Origin: CAZPUI01 sp964415525
Lineage (GTDB): Bacteria; Acidobacteriota; Holophagae; Holophagales; Holophagaceae
NCBI GenBank assembly: GCA_964415525.1
Contig: CAYQAS010000125.1
Span: 1-12,240, forward strand
Direction of reading: 5' to 3'
Length of the DNA: 12,240 bases
Shown here one piece after another: positions 6,687 to 12,240 of this stretch. The notes under the pieces are model-generated. The model did no database searches, was not told where the DNA came from, and worked only from the letters and a program-made list of their open reading frames with translations. How positions within the stretch are numbered: the stretch's first letter is position 1; each line of letters opens with the position of its first letter. Both the position numbers and the translations under genes were made by a program.

Positions 6687-6710
6687 CGATTACGCCTTAG
6701 TCAGTACTTA
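6683..6710 (+). promoter_or_regulatory. Promoter/operator-like element, copy 2 (BlaI-type repressor gene)
   Basis: TTGACG at 6683-6688 overlaps the TGA stop of the preceding gene. TACTTA at 6705-6710, 16 bases on, is a possible weak -10. The layout and sequence match the element at 5330-5357: TTGACGA, TAC and CAGTACTT sit at identical spacing while the bases between differ. A TAC-n10-GTA dyad is kept in both copies; BlaI/MecI operators described elsewhere are dyads built on TAC/GTA half-sites, so autoregulation by the adjacent repressor is the natural reading. The predicted transcript would start about 20 bases before the ATG. Confidence 0.55.
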
Positions 6711-6736
6711 ATCACCGTATCGATCGGGAGCCCTCC

Positions 6737-7117
6737 ATGATCCTTGCCAAGCCCACGGATGGCGAACTCGCCATTCTCCACATCCTCTGGGACCTCGGGT
6801 CCGCCACCGTGAAGGACATCCACCGTGTCCTCGCCGACGGCCGCGATCTGCCCTACACGACGGTGCTGAGCGCCCTCCAGGCCATGCACGAGAAGGGCCT
6901 CGTCCAGCGCGACACCAGCAGCCGCCAGCACATCTACACCGCGGTGATGGAGGAGACCGCCGCCCGGCGCAGCCTCGTGGACGATCTCGTGGAGAAGGCC
7001 TTCCGGGGCAGCGCCCTGGAACTCGTCGCCCACGCCCTGGAGTCCGAACGCACCTCCCTGGAGGATCTCGAGACCCTGCGACGCCTCATCGCGGAGAAAC
7101 GGCGGGCCGGAAAATGA
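6737..7117 (+). CDS. BlaI/MecI-family winged-helix transcriptional repressor
   Basis: A 126-residue protein with the BlaI/MecI/CopY pattern: an N-terminal winged helix (TDGELAILHILWDLGSATVK 7-26, DLPYTTVLSALQAMHEKGLV 37-56, RQHIYTAV 63-70) and a C-terminal helical dimerisation part (ELVAHALESERTSLEDLETL, 95-114). Family members bind dyad operators as dimers and are cut when the partner BlaR1-type protease is activated. GGGAG lies about 6 bases before the ATG. The stop overlaps the next start as ATGA, the usual repressor-protease coupling. It probably controls its own promoter and that of the membrane gene at 5427. There is no beta-lactamase gene in the window, so the symbol blaI would mislead. 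Confidence 0.93.
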   Translation: MILAKPTDGELAILHILWDLGSATVKDIHRVLADGRDLPYTTVLSALQAMHEKGLVQRDTSSRQHIYTAVMEETAARRSLVDDLVEKAFRGSALELVAHALESERTSLEDLETLRRLIAEKRRAGK

Positions 7118-9387
7118 GCGCGAGCCTGACCTTCACCTTCGGCTGGACCCTGCTCCATTTCCTCTGGCAGGGCACCGCCCTCGCCCTCGGGGTCTGGATT
7201 GCCCTCGCCCTGGCCCGTCGGGCGCGTCCAGAATTGCGCTACCTCGTCGCCTGGGCTGGCCTCGCCCTGATGGCGGTCGCACCGCTCACCACCTTCGTCG
7301 TACTGCGCCGCACGGAACCGCGGGTGTTCTCAACCGCACCCAACACCGCATGGGTCATGGATCCGGAAGCGGGGCTCGGGCTGAGGGAAGGCACCCACCG
7401 AGCCGAGATCGCCGGGTTGGCCGCTCCCTCTGCCCGTCCTACCTGGCGGGGTCGCCTGGATCGCGTGGCCCCGAACCTGCTGCCGATCTGGGGCCTGGGG
7501 GTGCTGATCCTGGCCCTGCGCCATGCGGGAGGCCTGAGCTGGCTGGCCCGGGCGCGCCGCCGCAGCCGTTCGCTGGAGGATGCCCTCTGGGCGGAACGCC
7601 TGGACATCCTCCGCCGCCACTTCGGCGTGGCGCGCACCGTTGCCCTGCGGGTGCTGGATGAGCTGGAAGGCCCTGTAATGGCCGGCATCCTCAAGCCCGT
7701 GATCCTGGTGCCAACATCGGTGCTGACCGGCCTGCCCGCCGCCCAGGTGGAACTGCTGCTTGCCCACGAACTCGCCCATGTGGTGAGGCACGACGCCCTG
7801 GCGAACCTGCTTCAGCGCATCCTCGAGACGCTGCTCTTCTTCCATCCGGCGGTGTGGTGGCTTGGCCGCCGCGTGCGCCAGGAGCGGGAACGCTGCTGCG
7901 ACGCTCTGGCGGCGGACGTCCTGGGGGACCCCTGCGGCATGGCGGAGGCCCTGACGTCCCTCGAAAATATGCGCCATATCTCCGCCCTGCCAGCATTTGC
8001 ACTGGGCGCCACAGGGGGTTCGCTGAAGGAGCGTGTCCAGGCACTGCTGGATTTCCACACGCCCGTGAACCGATGGCGCATCCTGGGTGCGGCTGGTCTC
8101 GTGCTGGTCTGCATCGGCTCGGGATGGGGCCTCTGGAAGTTCCGGGCCCGTCGGCTCGCCAGGTACCAGCCCCATGCGATGGAGGAGCCACCAGCTCGCG
8201 GGGGGCAACTCACCATCCATGCGTACCCCTGGGGTGAAATCCGGATTGATGTCCGTTTGAACCAGTCCACGCCCGAGGCGGTCCTCGCAGCCTTCGCAAA
8301 GGCGGAAGCCAGCATGAAGCGCGGCTCTCTCAACGAGACTCATGAGACCATCGTCGCGCCTTCTGCTCAGGACTCCGCTCAGACCTACACCATTCAGTGG
8401 GGAGGCCTGTCTCGACCGGAGTTCATGGAGTATTGGCACCGCCTCAAAGCCCGCCCGGCTCTGGAATGCCCGCCGGATGCCATCGTCGTGTGCCGGGACA
8501 ATCTCGGCCTGCCCTGGGATAACGCCGAGGATCTGCCCCTGGATGTCTGGGTGCCCAAGCACGCGGACCGCTTCAATCCCGAGGCCGCACGTCTGCTGCG
8601 CGAGGCACTTCTGGAACTGCGAGCACTCGCTCCCACCGCCGGACGGCTCCAGGAAGTGCGCCGGAAGCTGCCCGAGACCATCCTCGCGACTCTGAAATCA
8701 CCCGAACCCGGCACCCCCATCCTCCGCGGCTGGCAGATGAGCCAGGAGGAGGCGCTGATCCAGCGCTGCCAGGAGGAACCCTACGAACCCAAGGAGGGCT
8801 TCCACTACGAACTCAATCGGCTCGTGGTGGACCTGAAGGCACCGGGCGAAGCCGATGTGCGCGCATTGAAGGCCGCCGAGGAATTACTCTCGCGGCACAA
8901 CACCACGGGCCGCGGAGCCAGCCTGTGGCAGGAGGAGGTCCGACTCAAGCGTCTTGGCCGGAATGCCAACCTCAAGCGCAACGCCAAACGGCTCACACCG
9001 CAGGAGCAGGAAGAGGTGCGACGCTGGCGGGAGGAGGGCGCCAAGCTCTCCAAACGCATCGAGGAATTGGATAACGCCCTCTGGCAGAAGGGGATGGAAA
9101 ATGCGCGGAGCCTGATCCAGAAGCGACTGGCGGAATTGGGCGCCAAGGACAGCCTTCCCGGACCGGCCCCAACCCGCAAGAGCCCGCTCAGGCTCGATAT
9201 CCTGAACCCATCTAGGGAGCAACCGAACCGTCAGCCTCAACTCGTCGTGAAGAGCATCCATTCCGATCCTGCGCTGCTCAAGCAAGCCCCCGCCCGGGAA
9301 GCGGAACTGCTTCAGCAAGTCGCCGCCCAAATCCTGTCTCGCCTCGGGAAGATCCAGGCCTCCAAGGGCGCATCGCACACCTCCTGA
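7114..9387 (+). CDS. BlaR1-like M56 zinc metallopeptidase with a long unrecognised C-terminal region
   Basis: A 757-residue membrane protease. The N-terminal half follows BlaR1/MecR1: hydrophobic segments at about 12-32, 43-64 and 120-140; GPVMAGILKPVILVP (186-200); the zinc motif HELAH (218-222) with RHD after it; FFHPAVWWLGRRVRQERERC (242-261, with E258/E260 as candidate third zinc ligand); and a fourth membrane segment at about 323-341. In BlaR1 the part after the fourth segment is an outside beta-lactam sensor with a penicillin-binding fold. Here about 410 residues follow that do not show its SxxK motif or any domain I know. They include a mixed region (365-580), a strongly charged, probably coiled-coil stretch (about 600-675), and a proline-rich link before a final helix. 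It overlaps the repressor gene by 4 bases. The likely role is signal-dependent cleavage of that repressor; the signal is unknown. Confidence 0.9.
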   Translation: MSASLTFTFGWTLLHFLWQGTALALGVWIALALARRARPELRYLVAWAGLALMAVAPLTTFVVLRRTEPRVFSTAPNTAWVMDPEAGLGLREGTHRAEIAGLAAPSARPTWRGRLDRVAPNLLPIWGLGVLILALRHAGGLSWLARARRRSRSLEDALWAERLDILRRHFGVARTVALRVLDELEGPVMAGILKPVILVPTSVLTGLPAAQVELLLAHELAHVVRHDALANLLQRILETLLFFHPAVWWLGRRVRQERERCCDALAADVLGDPCGMAEALTSLENMRHISALPAFALGATGGSLKERVQALLDFHTPVNRWRILGAAGLVLVCIGSGWGLWKFRARRLARYQPHAMEEPPARGGQLTIHAYPWGEIRIDVRLNQSTPEAVLAAFAKAEASMKRGSLNETHETIVAPSAQDSAQTYTIQWGGLSRPEFMEYWHRLKARPALECPPDAIVVCRDNLGLPWDNAEDLPLDVWVPKHADRFNPEAARLLREALLELRALAPTAGRLQEVRRKLPETILATLKSPEPGTPILRGWQMSQEEALIQRCQEEPYEPKEGFHYELNRLVVDLKAPGEADVRALKAAEELLSRHNTTGRGASLWQEEVRLKRLGRNANLKRNAKRLTPQEQEEVRRWREEGAKLSKRIEELDNALWQKGMENARSLIQKRLAELGAKDSLPGPAPTRKSPLRLDILNPSREQPNRQPQLVVKSIHSDPALLKQAPAREAELLQQVAAQILSRLGKIQASKGASHTS

Positions 9388-9482
9388 GGACGTTTGCAGT
9401 CTGTTCCGGCCGGCCCCTCGACCAAGCATATGGACGGCGGCTGGCCGGGCTGCCAACATGGCCCCCCACCCGGGAGGCTGCG

Positions 9483-10193
9483 ATGAACGTCCTGATCGTC
9501 TACGCCCACGAAGAGCCTCACTCCTTCAATTCGGCCATGAAAAAGACGGCCACACGGGCCTTCGAGGCGGCGGGCCATACGGTGGTGATCTCTGACCTCT
9601 ACCGCATGGGATTCAAGGCCGTTGCGGATGCATCAGACTTCCTGGAACGCCAGGATCGGCATGTAATGAAACGGCAGAAGGAGGAGATGGCGGCCTTGCG
9701 CCTGGGCACCCTCTCCCACGACATCCTGGTGGAGCAGGACAAGCTCACCGCCTGCGATCTACTGGTTCTACAGTTTCCGCTCTGGTGGTTCGGCATGCCC
9801 GCCCTACTCAAAGGCTGGGTGGACCGCGTGATGACCATGGGCTTCGCCTATGGGGGCGGCGCCTGGTATGACCAGGGCGGCCTCAAGGGACGCAAGGCCA
9901 TGCTCTCGCTCACCACCGGTGGCCCCGAACACGCCTACGCGCCACTGGGCCGCAACGGGCACATCGATCAGATCCTCTTTCCGATCCAGCACGGAATCCT
10001 CTATTTCTGCGGCTTCGAGGTGCTACCCCCCTTCGTGGCCTATGGCCCGGCCCATCTCGATGCGCTGCAGCGGGATCAAGTGCTTCTGGCTTACGAGAAG
10101 CATCTGGCTGGCATCGAAACCATGGACCCGCTCCCCTTCCACCCGCTTGCGCACTATGACGAGCGGTTGCAGCTGAAGCCGGAGCACCACTAG
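9483..10193 (+). CDS. NAD(P)H quinone oxidoreductase, NQO1-like flavodoxin fold
   Basis: A 236-residue soluble flavoprotein of the flavodoxin_2 family, strikingly close in pattern to animal NQO1/NQO2 as well as bacterial MdaB/KefF-type reductases. The N-terminal flavin-binding segment is YAHEEPHSFNSAM (7-19). The core motif FPLWWFGMPALLKGWVDRV (98-116) is followed by GFAYGGGAWYDQGGLKGRKA (120-139), LTTGG (143-147) and FPIQHGILYFCGFEVLPP (166-183). These enzymes use FAD or FMN to pass two electrons from NAD(P)H to quinones and related compounds. GGGAGG sits about 7 bases before the ATG. The nitroreductase gene follows after 8 bases, so the two are probably one redox or detoxification operon. 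Confidence 0.92.
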   Translation: MNVLIVYAHEEPHSFNSAMKKTATRAFEAAGHTVVISDLYRMGFKAVADASDFLERQDRHVMKRQKEEMAALRLGTLSHDILVEQDKLTACDLLVLQFPLWWFGMPALLKGWVDRVMTMGFAYGGGAWYDQGGLKGRKAMLSLTTGGPEHAYAPLGRNGHIDQILFPIQHGILYFCGFEVLPPFVAYGPAHLDALQRDQVLLAYEKHLAGIETMDPLPFHPLAHYDERLQLKPEHH

Positions 10194-10201
10194 GACCCAC
10201 C

Positions 10202-10846
10202 ATGACGCACGCAGAACTGCTCCAGGCCCTCCATTGGCGCTACGCCACCAAGCAATTCGACCCCAACCGGAAGATCCCCCAGGAGATCTGGTCCGCCCTG
10301 GAAGAGGCCCTGGTGCTCACCCCCAGCAGTTTCGGGTTCCAGCCCTGGAAATTCCTGGTGATCACGAACGCCGAACTGCGAGCGCGCCTGCAGCCGGCCT
10401 GCTGGAACCAGGCTCAAGTCAAAGACTGCAGTCACCTCGTAGCCTTCCTTGCCCAGCAGGACGCCACGGCGGAGGACATTCAGCGCTACCTGTCCCGCAT
10501 CGCCGAAGTCCGCGGTCAGCAGGTCGATGCCCTCGAGGGTTTCCGCAAGATGCTGGAGGGCTGCCTGCTCGGCGATGGCCCGATCGCCGAACGCATCCCG
10601 CAATGGGCCGCGAGTCAGCTGTACATCGCCCTTGGCAACTTCATGACCTCTGCCGCAGTGCTCGGGATCGACACCTGCCCCATGGAAGGTTTCGAGCCCA
10701 CCCAGGTCGATGCCATCCTCGGGCTCGACGAAACCCGTTGGAAGACGGTGTTGCTCTGTCCCGCGGGCTACCGCGCGGAAGGTGACCGTTATTCGGCCCT
10801 TCCCAAGGTGCGCTACCCGCAAGCCTCCCTCATCGAACACCGCTGA
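10202..10846 (+). CDS. Nitroreductase family protein, NfsB-like
   Basis: A 214-residue FMN-dependent oxidoreductase. Family motifs are RYATKQFDP (13-21; the Arg and Lys contact the FMN phosphate), LTPSSFGFQPWKFLVI (39-54), the central WAASQLYIALGNFMTSAAVL (135-154), the substrate/flavin loop PMEGFEP (160-166) and the C-terminal LPKVRYP (200-206). The pattern matches E. coli NfsB and Bacillus YdgI/YfkO-type enzymes, which reduce nitroaromatics, quinones and flavins with NAD(P)H. Length is typical. No strong Shine-Dalgarno site lies in the 8-base gap from the previous gene, so translation may be coupled to it. The natural substrate cannot be told from sequence. Confidence 0.92.
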   Translation: MTHAELLQALHWRYATKQFDPNRKIPQEIWSALEEALVLTPSSFGFQPWKFLVITNAELRARLQPACWNQAQVKDCSHLVAFLAQQDATAEDIQRYLSRIAEVRGQQVDALEGFRKMLEGCLLGDGPIAERIPQWAASQLYIALGNFMTSAAVLGIDTCPMEGFEPTQVDAILGLDETRWKTVLLCPAGYRAEGDRYSALPKVRYPQASLIEHR

Positions 10847-10877
10847 TACGCCTGCGCGGCAGCACCTCGGGCGCGAG

Positions 10878-10920
10878 GCCCGACTCGGGGATTGGCCGGT
10901 GGCCCATTCCCGAGCCGGGC
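10878..10920 (+). terminator. Long hairpin after the quinone reductase-nitroreductase operon
   Basis: A nearly continuous stem of about 19 base pairs in 43 bases: 10878-10897 pairs with 10901-10920 around a GGT loop, with two mismatches (10883 with 10915, and 10893 with 10905) and one G-T pair. It starts 31 bases after the nitroreductase stop. No T-tract follows, so it may be a factor-assisted terminator or a stabilising 3' end. A smaller stem, CCTCG/CGAGG at 10865-10878, lies directly before it. Confidence 0.55.
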
Positions 10921-11088
10921 GGCTCTGAACGCCCGGAGTGGGCACCTATTGCGATGAACGCAACCCGTATGAGTGGTCGCCAGGGCGCGCCCGCGCACGC
11001 GCTGCGCAAGGATGCCTGTCGCCCGCGAGGCCCCTTGTGACGAATCTGGCCCCATCCCTGACGGCCATCACAACCCACCGTAGACCGC

Positions 11089-11117
11089 TTGCTGCATCGG
11101 CATGCAAATCCGACAAT
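11089..11117 (+). promoter_or_regulatory. Possible sigma70-type promoter for the lyase leader
   Basis: TTGCTG at 11089-11094 and GACAAT at 11112-11117 are 17 bases apart. The -10 matches TATAAT at 4 of 6 positions and the -35 matches TTGACA at 3 of 6. It sits in a locally A/T-richer patch. Transcription from here would start about 20 bases before the small ORF at 11145 and give a leader of about 300 bases ahead of the lyase gene. Confidence 0.3.
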
Positions 11118-11144
11118 CATCAGGTCTGTTTTGGAACAGGGTTC

Positions 11145-11240
11145 ATGAACGCTCGTCGCCCCAACAACGCGCGCCACTGGTGCTCCTCGGCCAAGAGCCG
11201 GGAGGAGCTCCTGCCCCTGTATCCCGCCGACGAGCCCTGA
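11145..11240 (+). CDS. Possible 31-codon ORF, small protein or leader peptide
   Basis: The ORF starts MNARRPNNARHW and ends ADEP before TGA. Of its 30 sense codons after the ATG, 27 end in G or C, as in the real genes here; the same frame upstream of the ATG shows much weaker bias (roughly 60%), which supports a start at this ATG. A modest AGGG lies 4 bases upstream. It stands alone, 181 bases before the lyase start. Leader peptide TnaC of tryptophanase operons also has Trp12 with a Pro 12 residues later and ends before UGA. Here Trp12 and Pro24 keep that spacing, but the peptide continues to Pro31 and the rest does not resemble TnaC, so this may be chance. I do not recognise it as any known small protein. 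Confidence 0.4.
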   Translation: MNARRPNNARHWCSSAKSREELLPLYPADEP

Positions 11241-11361
11241 GCTGCTGAAAGGACGTCTTCCCCGCACCTGAACTTCGGGTGGGCTGGGGGAGGACCTGCT
11301 GTACCTGCGTGAAACACCACGGCTGGGGGAAGCTCCAGCGACCTCTTTTCCATCCCTTGGC

Positions 11362-11386
11362 GTACAGACCGGGGACGGTCCTGTAC
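11362..11386. promoter_or_regulatory. 25-bp dyad upstream of the lyase gene, operator or leader hairpin
   Basis: GTACAG (11362-11367) and CTGTAC (11381-11386) are perfect complements, and inside them ACCG (11368-11371) pairs with CGGT (11376-11379) around GGGA. This gives a 10-bp stem with one bulged C at 11380. It ends 35 bases before the ATG, in front of two short T-runs (TTT and TTTTT at about 11394-11407). It could be a repressor/activator site or an attenuator-like hairpin. It does not match the TyrR box (TGTAAA-n6-TTTACA). Confidence 0.45.
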
Positions 11387-11421
11387 CCGCACCTTTCTAC
11401 CCTTTTTCCAAGGAGCCCACC

Positions 11422-12240
11422 ATGGCCCGTACGATTGCCGAACCCTATCGCATCAAGATGGTCGAAGCCCTCAAGACCACGACCCGTGAACAGCGCGCCG
11501 CCGCCATCCAGGAAGCCGGCTACAACACGTTCCTGCTCCGGAGCGACGACATCTACATCGACCTGCTCACCGACTCCGGCACCACCGCCATGTCCGACGT
11601 GCAGTGGTCCAAGATGATGATCGGCGATGAAGCCTACGCCGGCGCCCGCTCCTTCTATGTCCTCGAGCAGGCGATGAAGGACATCTACGGCTTCAAGCAC
11701 CTGATCCCCACCCACCAGGGCCGCGCTGCCGAGCACCTCACCAGCCAGATCCGCATCAAGCCCGGCCAGTACGTGCCCATGAACATGTATTTCACGACGA
11801 CCCGCGCCCACGTGGAGCGCGCCGGGGGCGTCTTCTTTGACTGCATCATCGACGAGGCCAAGGACACCAAGGTCATCCACCCCTTCAAGGGCAACGTGGA
11901 CATGGCCAAGCTCCAGAAGCTGGTCGATGAGGTCGGCGCCGAGCAGATCGCCTACCTGAACATCGCCCCCTGCGTGAACATGGCCGGCGGCCAGCCCTGC
12001 TCCATGGCCAACCTGCGCGAGGTCAAGGTCTTCGCCGACAAGTACAAGATCCCCGTGATCTACGACGCCACCCGCGCCTGCGAGAACGCCTACTTCATCC
12101 AGCAGCGCGAAGAGGGCTACGCCGACAAGACCATCAAGGAGATCTTCCGCGAGCTCATGAGCTACGCCGACGGCTGCACCGTGTCCTCCAAGAAGGACAA
12201 CCTGGTGAACATCGGCGGCTTCCTGGCCACCAACGACGAC
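11422..12240 (+). CDS. tpl: Tyrosine phenol-lyase/tryptophanase-family PLP enzyme, N-terminal 273 codons
   Basis: An open gene running past the window end, with a strong AAGGAG 6 bases before the ATG. The family (beta-eliminating lyases) splits tyrosine or tryptophan into phenol or indole plus pyruvate and ammonia with PLP. Conserved residues line up with Citrobacter tyrosine phenol-lyase one position later: T50 (LLTDSG), Y72 (GDEAYAG), R101 (THQGR), F124-T125 (MYFTTTR), D215 and R218 (YDATR), and the PLP lysine K258 (SSKKD). The F-T pair at 124-125 is the tyrosine phenol-lyase form; tryptophanase has F-D there. YNTFLL, KPGQYV and GFKHLIPTHQGR are also closer to tyrosine phenol-lyase. The second substrate-deciding arginine (R381 in the Citrobacter enzyme) lies outside the window, so a tryptophanase label cannot be fully excluded. 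Confidence 0.88.
   Translation, partial: MARTIAEPYRIKMVEALKTTTREQRAAAIQEAGYNTFLLRSDDIYIDLLTDSGTTAMSDVQWSKMMIGDEAYAGARSFYVLEQAMKDIYGFKHLIPTHQGRAAEHLTSQIRIKPGQYVPMNMYFTTTRAHVERAGGVFFDCIIDEAKDTKVIHPFKGNVDMAKLQKLVDEVGAEQIAYLNIAPCVNMAGGQPCSMANLREVKVFADKYKIPVIYDATRACENAYFIQQREEGYADKTIKEIFRELMSYADGCTVSSKKDNLVNIGGFLATNDD

Larger units (their letters stand above)
10921..11421 (+). other. Long leader/intergenic region before the tyrosine phenol-lyase-type gene
   Basis: About 500 bases without a recognisable conserved gene. Most of the stretch to about 11140 has no coding bias on the + strand. It then holds a promoter-like pair, a possible 31-codon ORF, a 12-bp imperfect direct repeat (GGCTGGGGGA followed by GG or AG, at 11282 and 11321), a small stem GCTGG/CCAGC at 11322-11339, and the strong dyad at 11362-11386; the better-supported items are listed separately. 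The length is more than a simple promoter needs, so a regulated leader transcript is plausible. Confidence 0.4.

Noticed and set aside
7330..8562. Minus-strand 410-codon open frame under the M56 protease gene
   Set aside because: Shadow of the M56 gene; no motif and low-complexity composition.
10938..11144. Upstream GTG extension of the 31-codon ORF to 100 codons
   Set aside because: Third-position G/C drops sharply before the ATG at 11145 and no motif or ribosome site supports the longer form.
1..12240. Mobile element, phage, CRISPR array, tRNA or rRNA
   Set aside because: No transposase or integrase signature, no regular repeat-spacer array and no tRNA/rRNA pattern was seen on either strand.

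Overview
The window is GC-rich chromosomal DNA from a bacterium with strong G/C preference at third codon positions and good Shine-Dalgarno sites (GGAG, AAGGAG). The gene content (bacterial glycogen genes, a BlaI/M56 pair, a tyrosine phenol-lyase-type enzyme) and protein style would suit an acidobacterium of the Holophaga/Geothrix kind. That placement is inference; no rRNA or other marker gene is present. I see no tRNA, rRNA, insertion sequence, phage gene or CRISPR array.

Region 1 (1-3768) is a glycogen locus. The 3' end of an alpha-glucan phosphorylase gene (glgP, + strand) converges on a minus-strand operon read glgC (ADP-glucose pyrophosphorylase), glgA (glycogen synthase), then an HD-domain phosphohydrolase. 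The operon genes are 3 bp apart or overlap as ATGA. A pair of hairpins separates the convergent units.

Region 2 (3769-5426) starts with a repeat-rich divergent promoter region. It is followed by a 185-bp stretch that reads as the joined ends of a lost molybdenum hydroxylase operon: the start of a 2Fe-2S small subunit fused near the end of a molybdopterin large subunit. After it comes an intact xdhC/coxI-type maturation gene that has no structural enzyme gene left beside it. The gap after xdhC holds three tandem hairpins and a promoter.

Region 3 (5330-9387) looks like a small regulated membrane system: an unrecognised four-TM coiled-coil protein, a BlaI/MecI-type repressor, and a BlaR1-like M56 zinc metalloprotease. 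The protease has no beta-lactam sensor, only a long unrecognised C-terminal region. The unknown gene and the blaI-blaR pair are each preceded by the same promoter/operator-like element (19 of 27 positions identical), so they are probably co-regulated, likely by this BlaI protein.

Region 4 (9483-10846) is a two-gene redox operon: an NQO1-like flavodoxin-fold quinone reductase and an NfsB-like nitroreductase, ending at a long hairpin. Region 5 (10847-12240) is a 575-bp leader holding a possible 31-codon ORF and a 25-bp dyad, then the first 273 codons of a tyrosine phenol-lyase/tryptophanase-family enzyme whose visible active-site residues fit tyrosine phenol-lyase. That gene runs off the end of the window.
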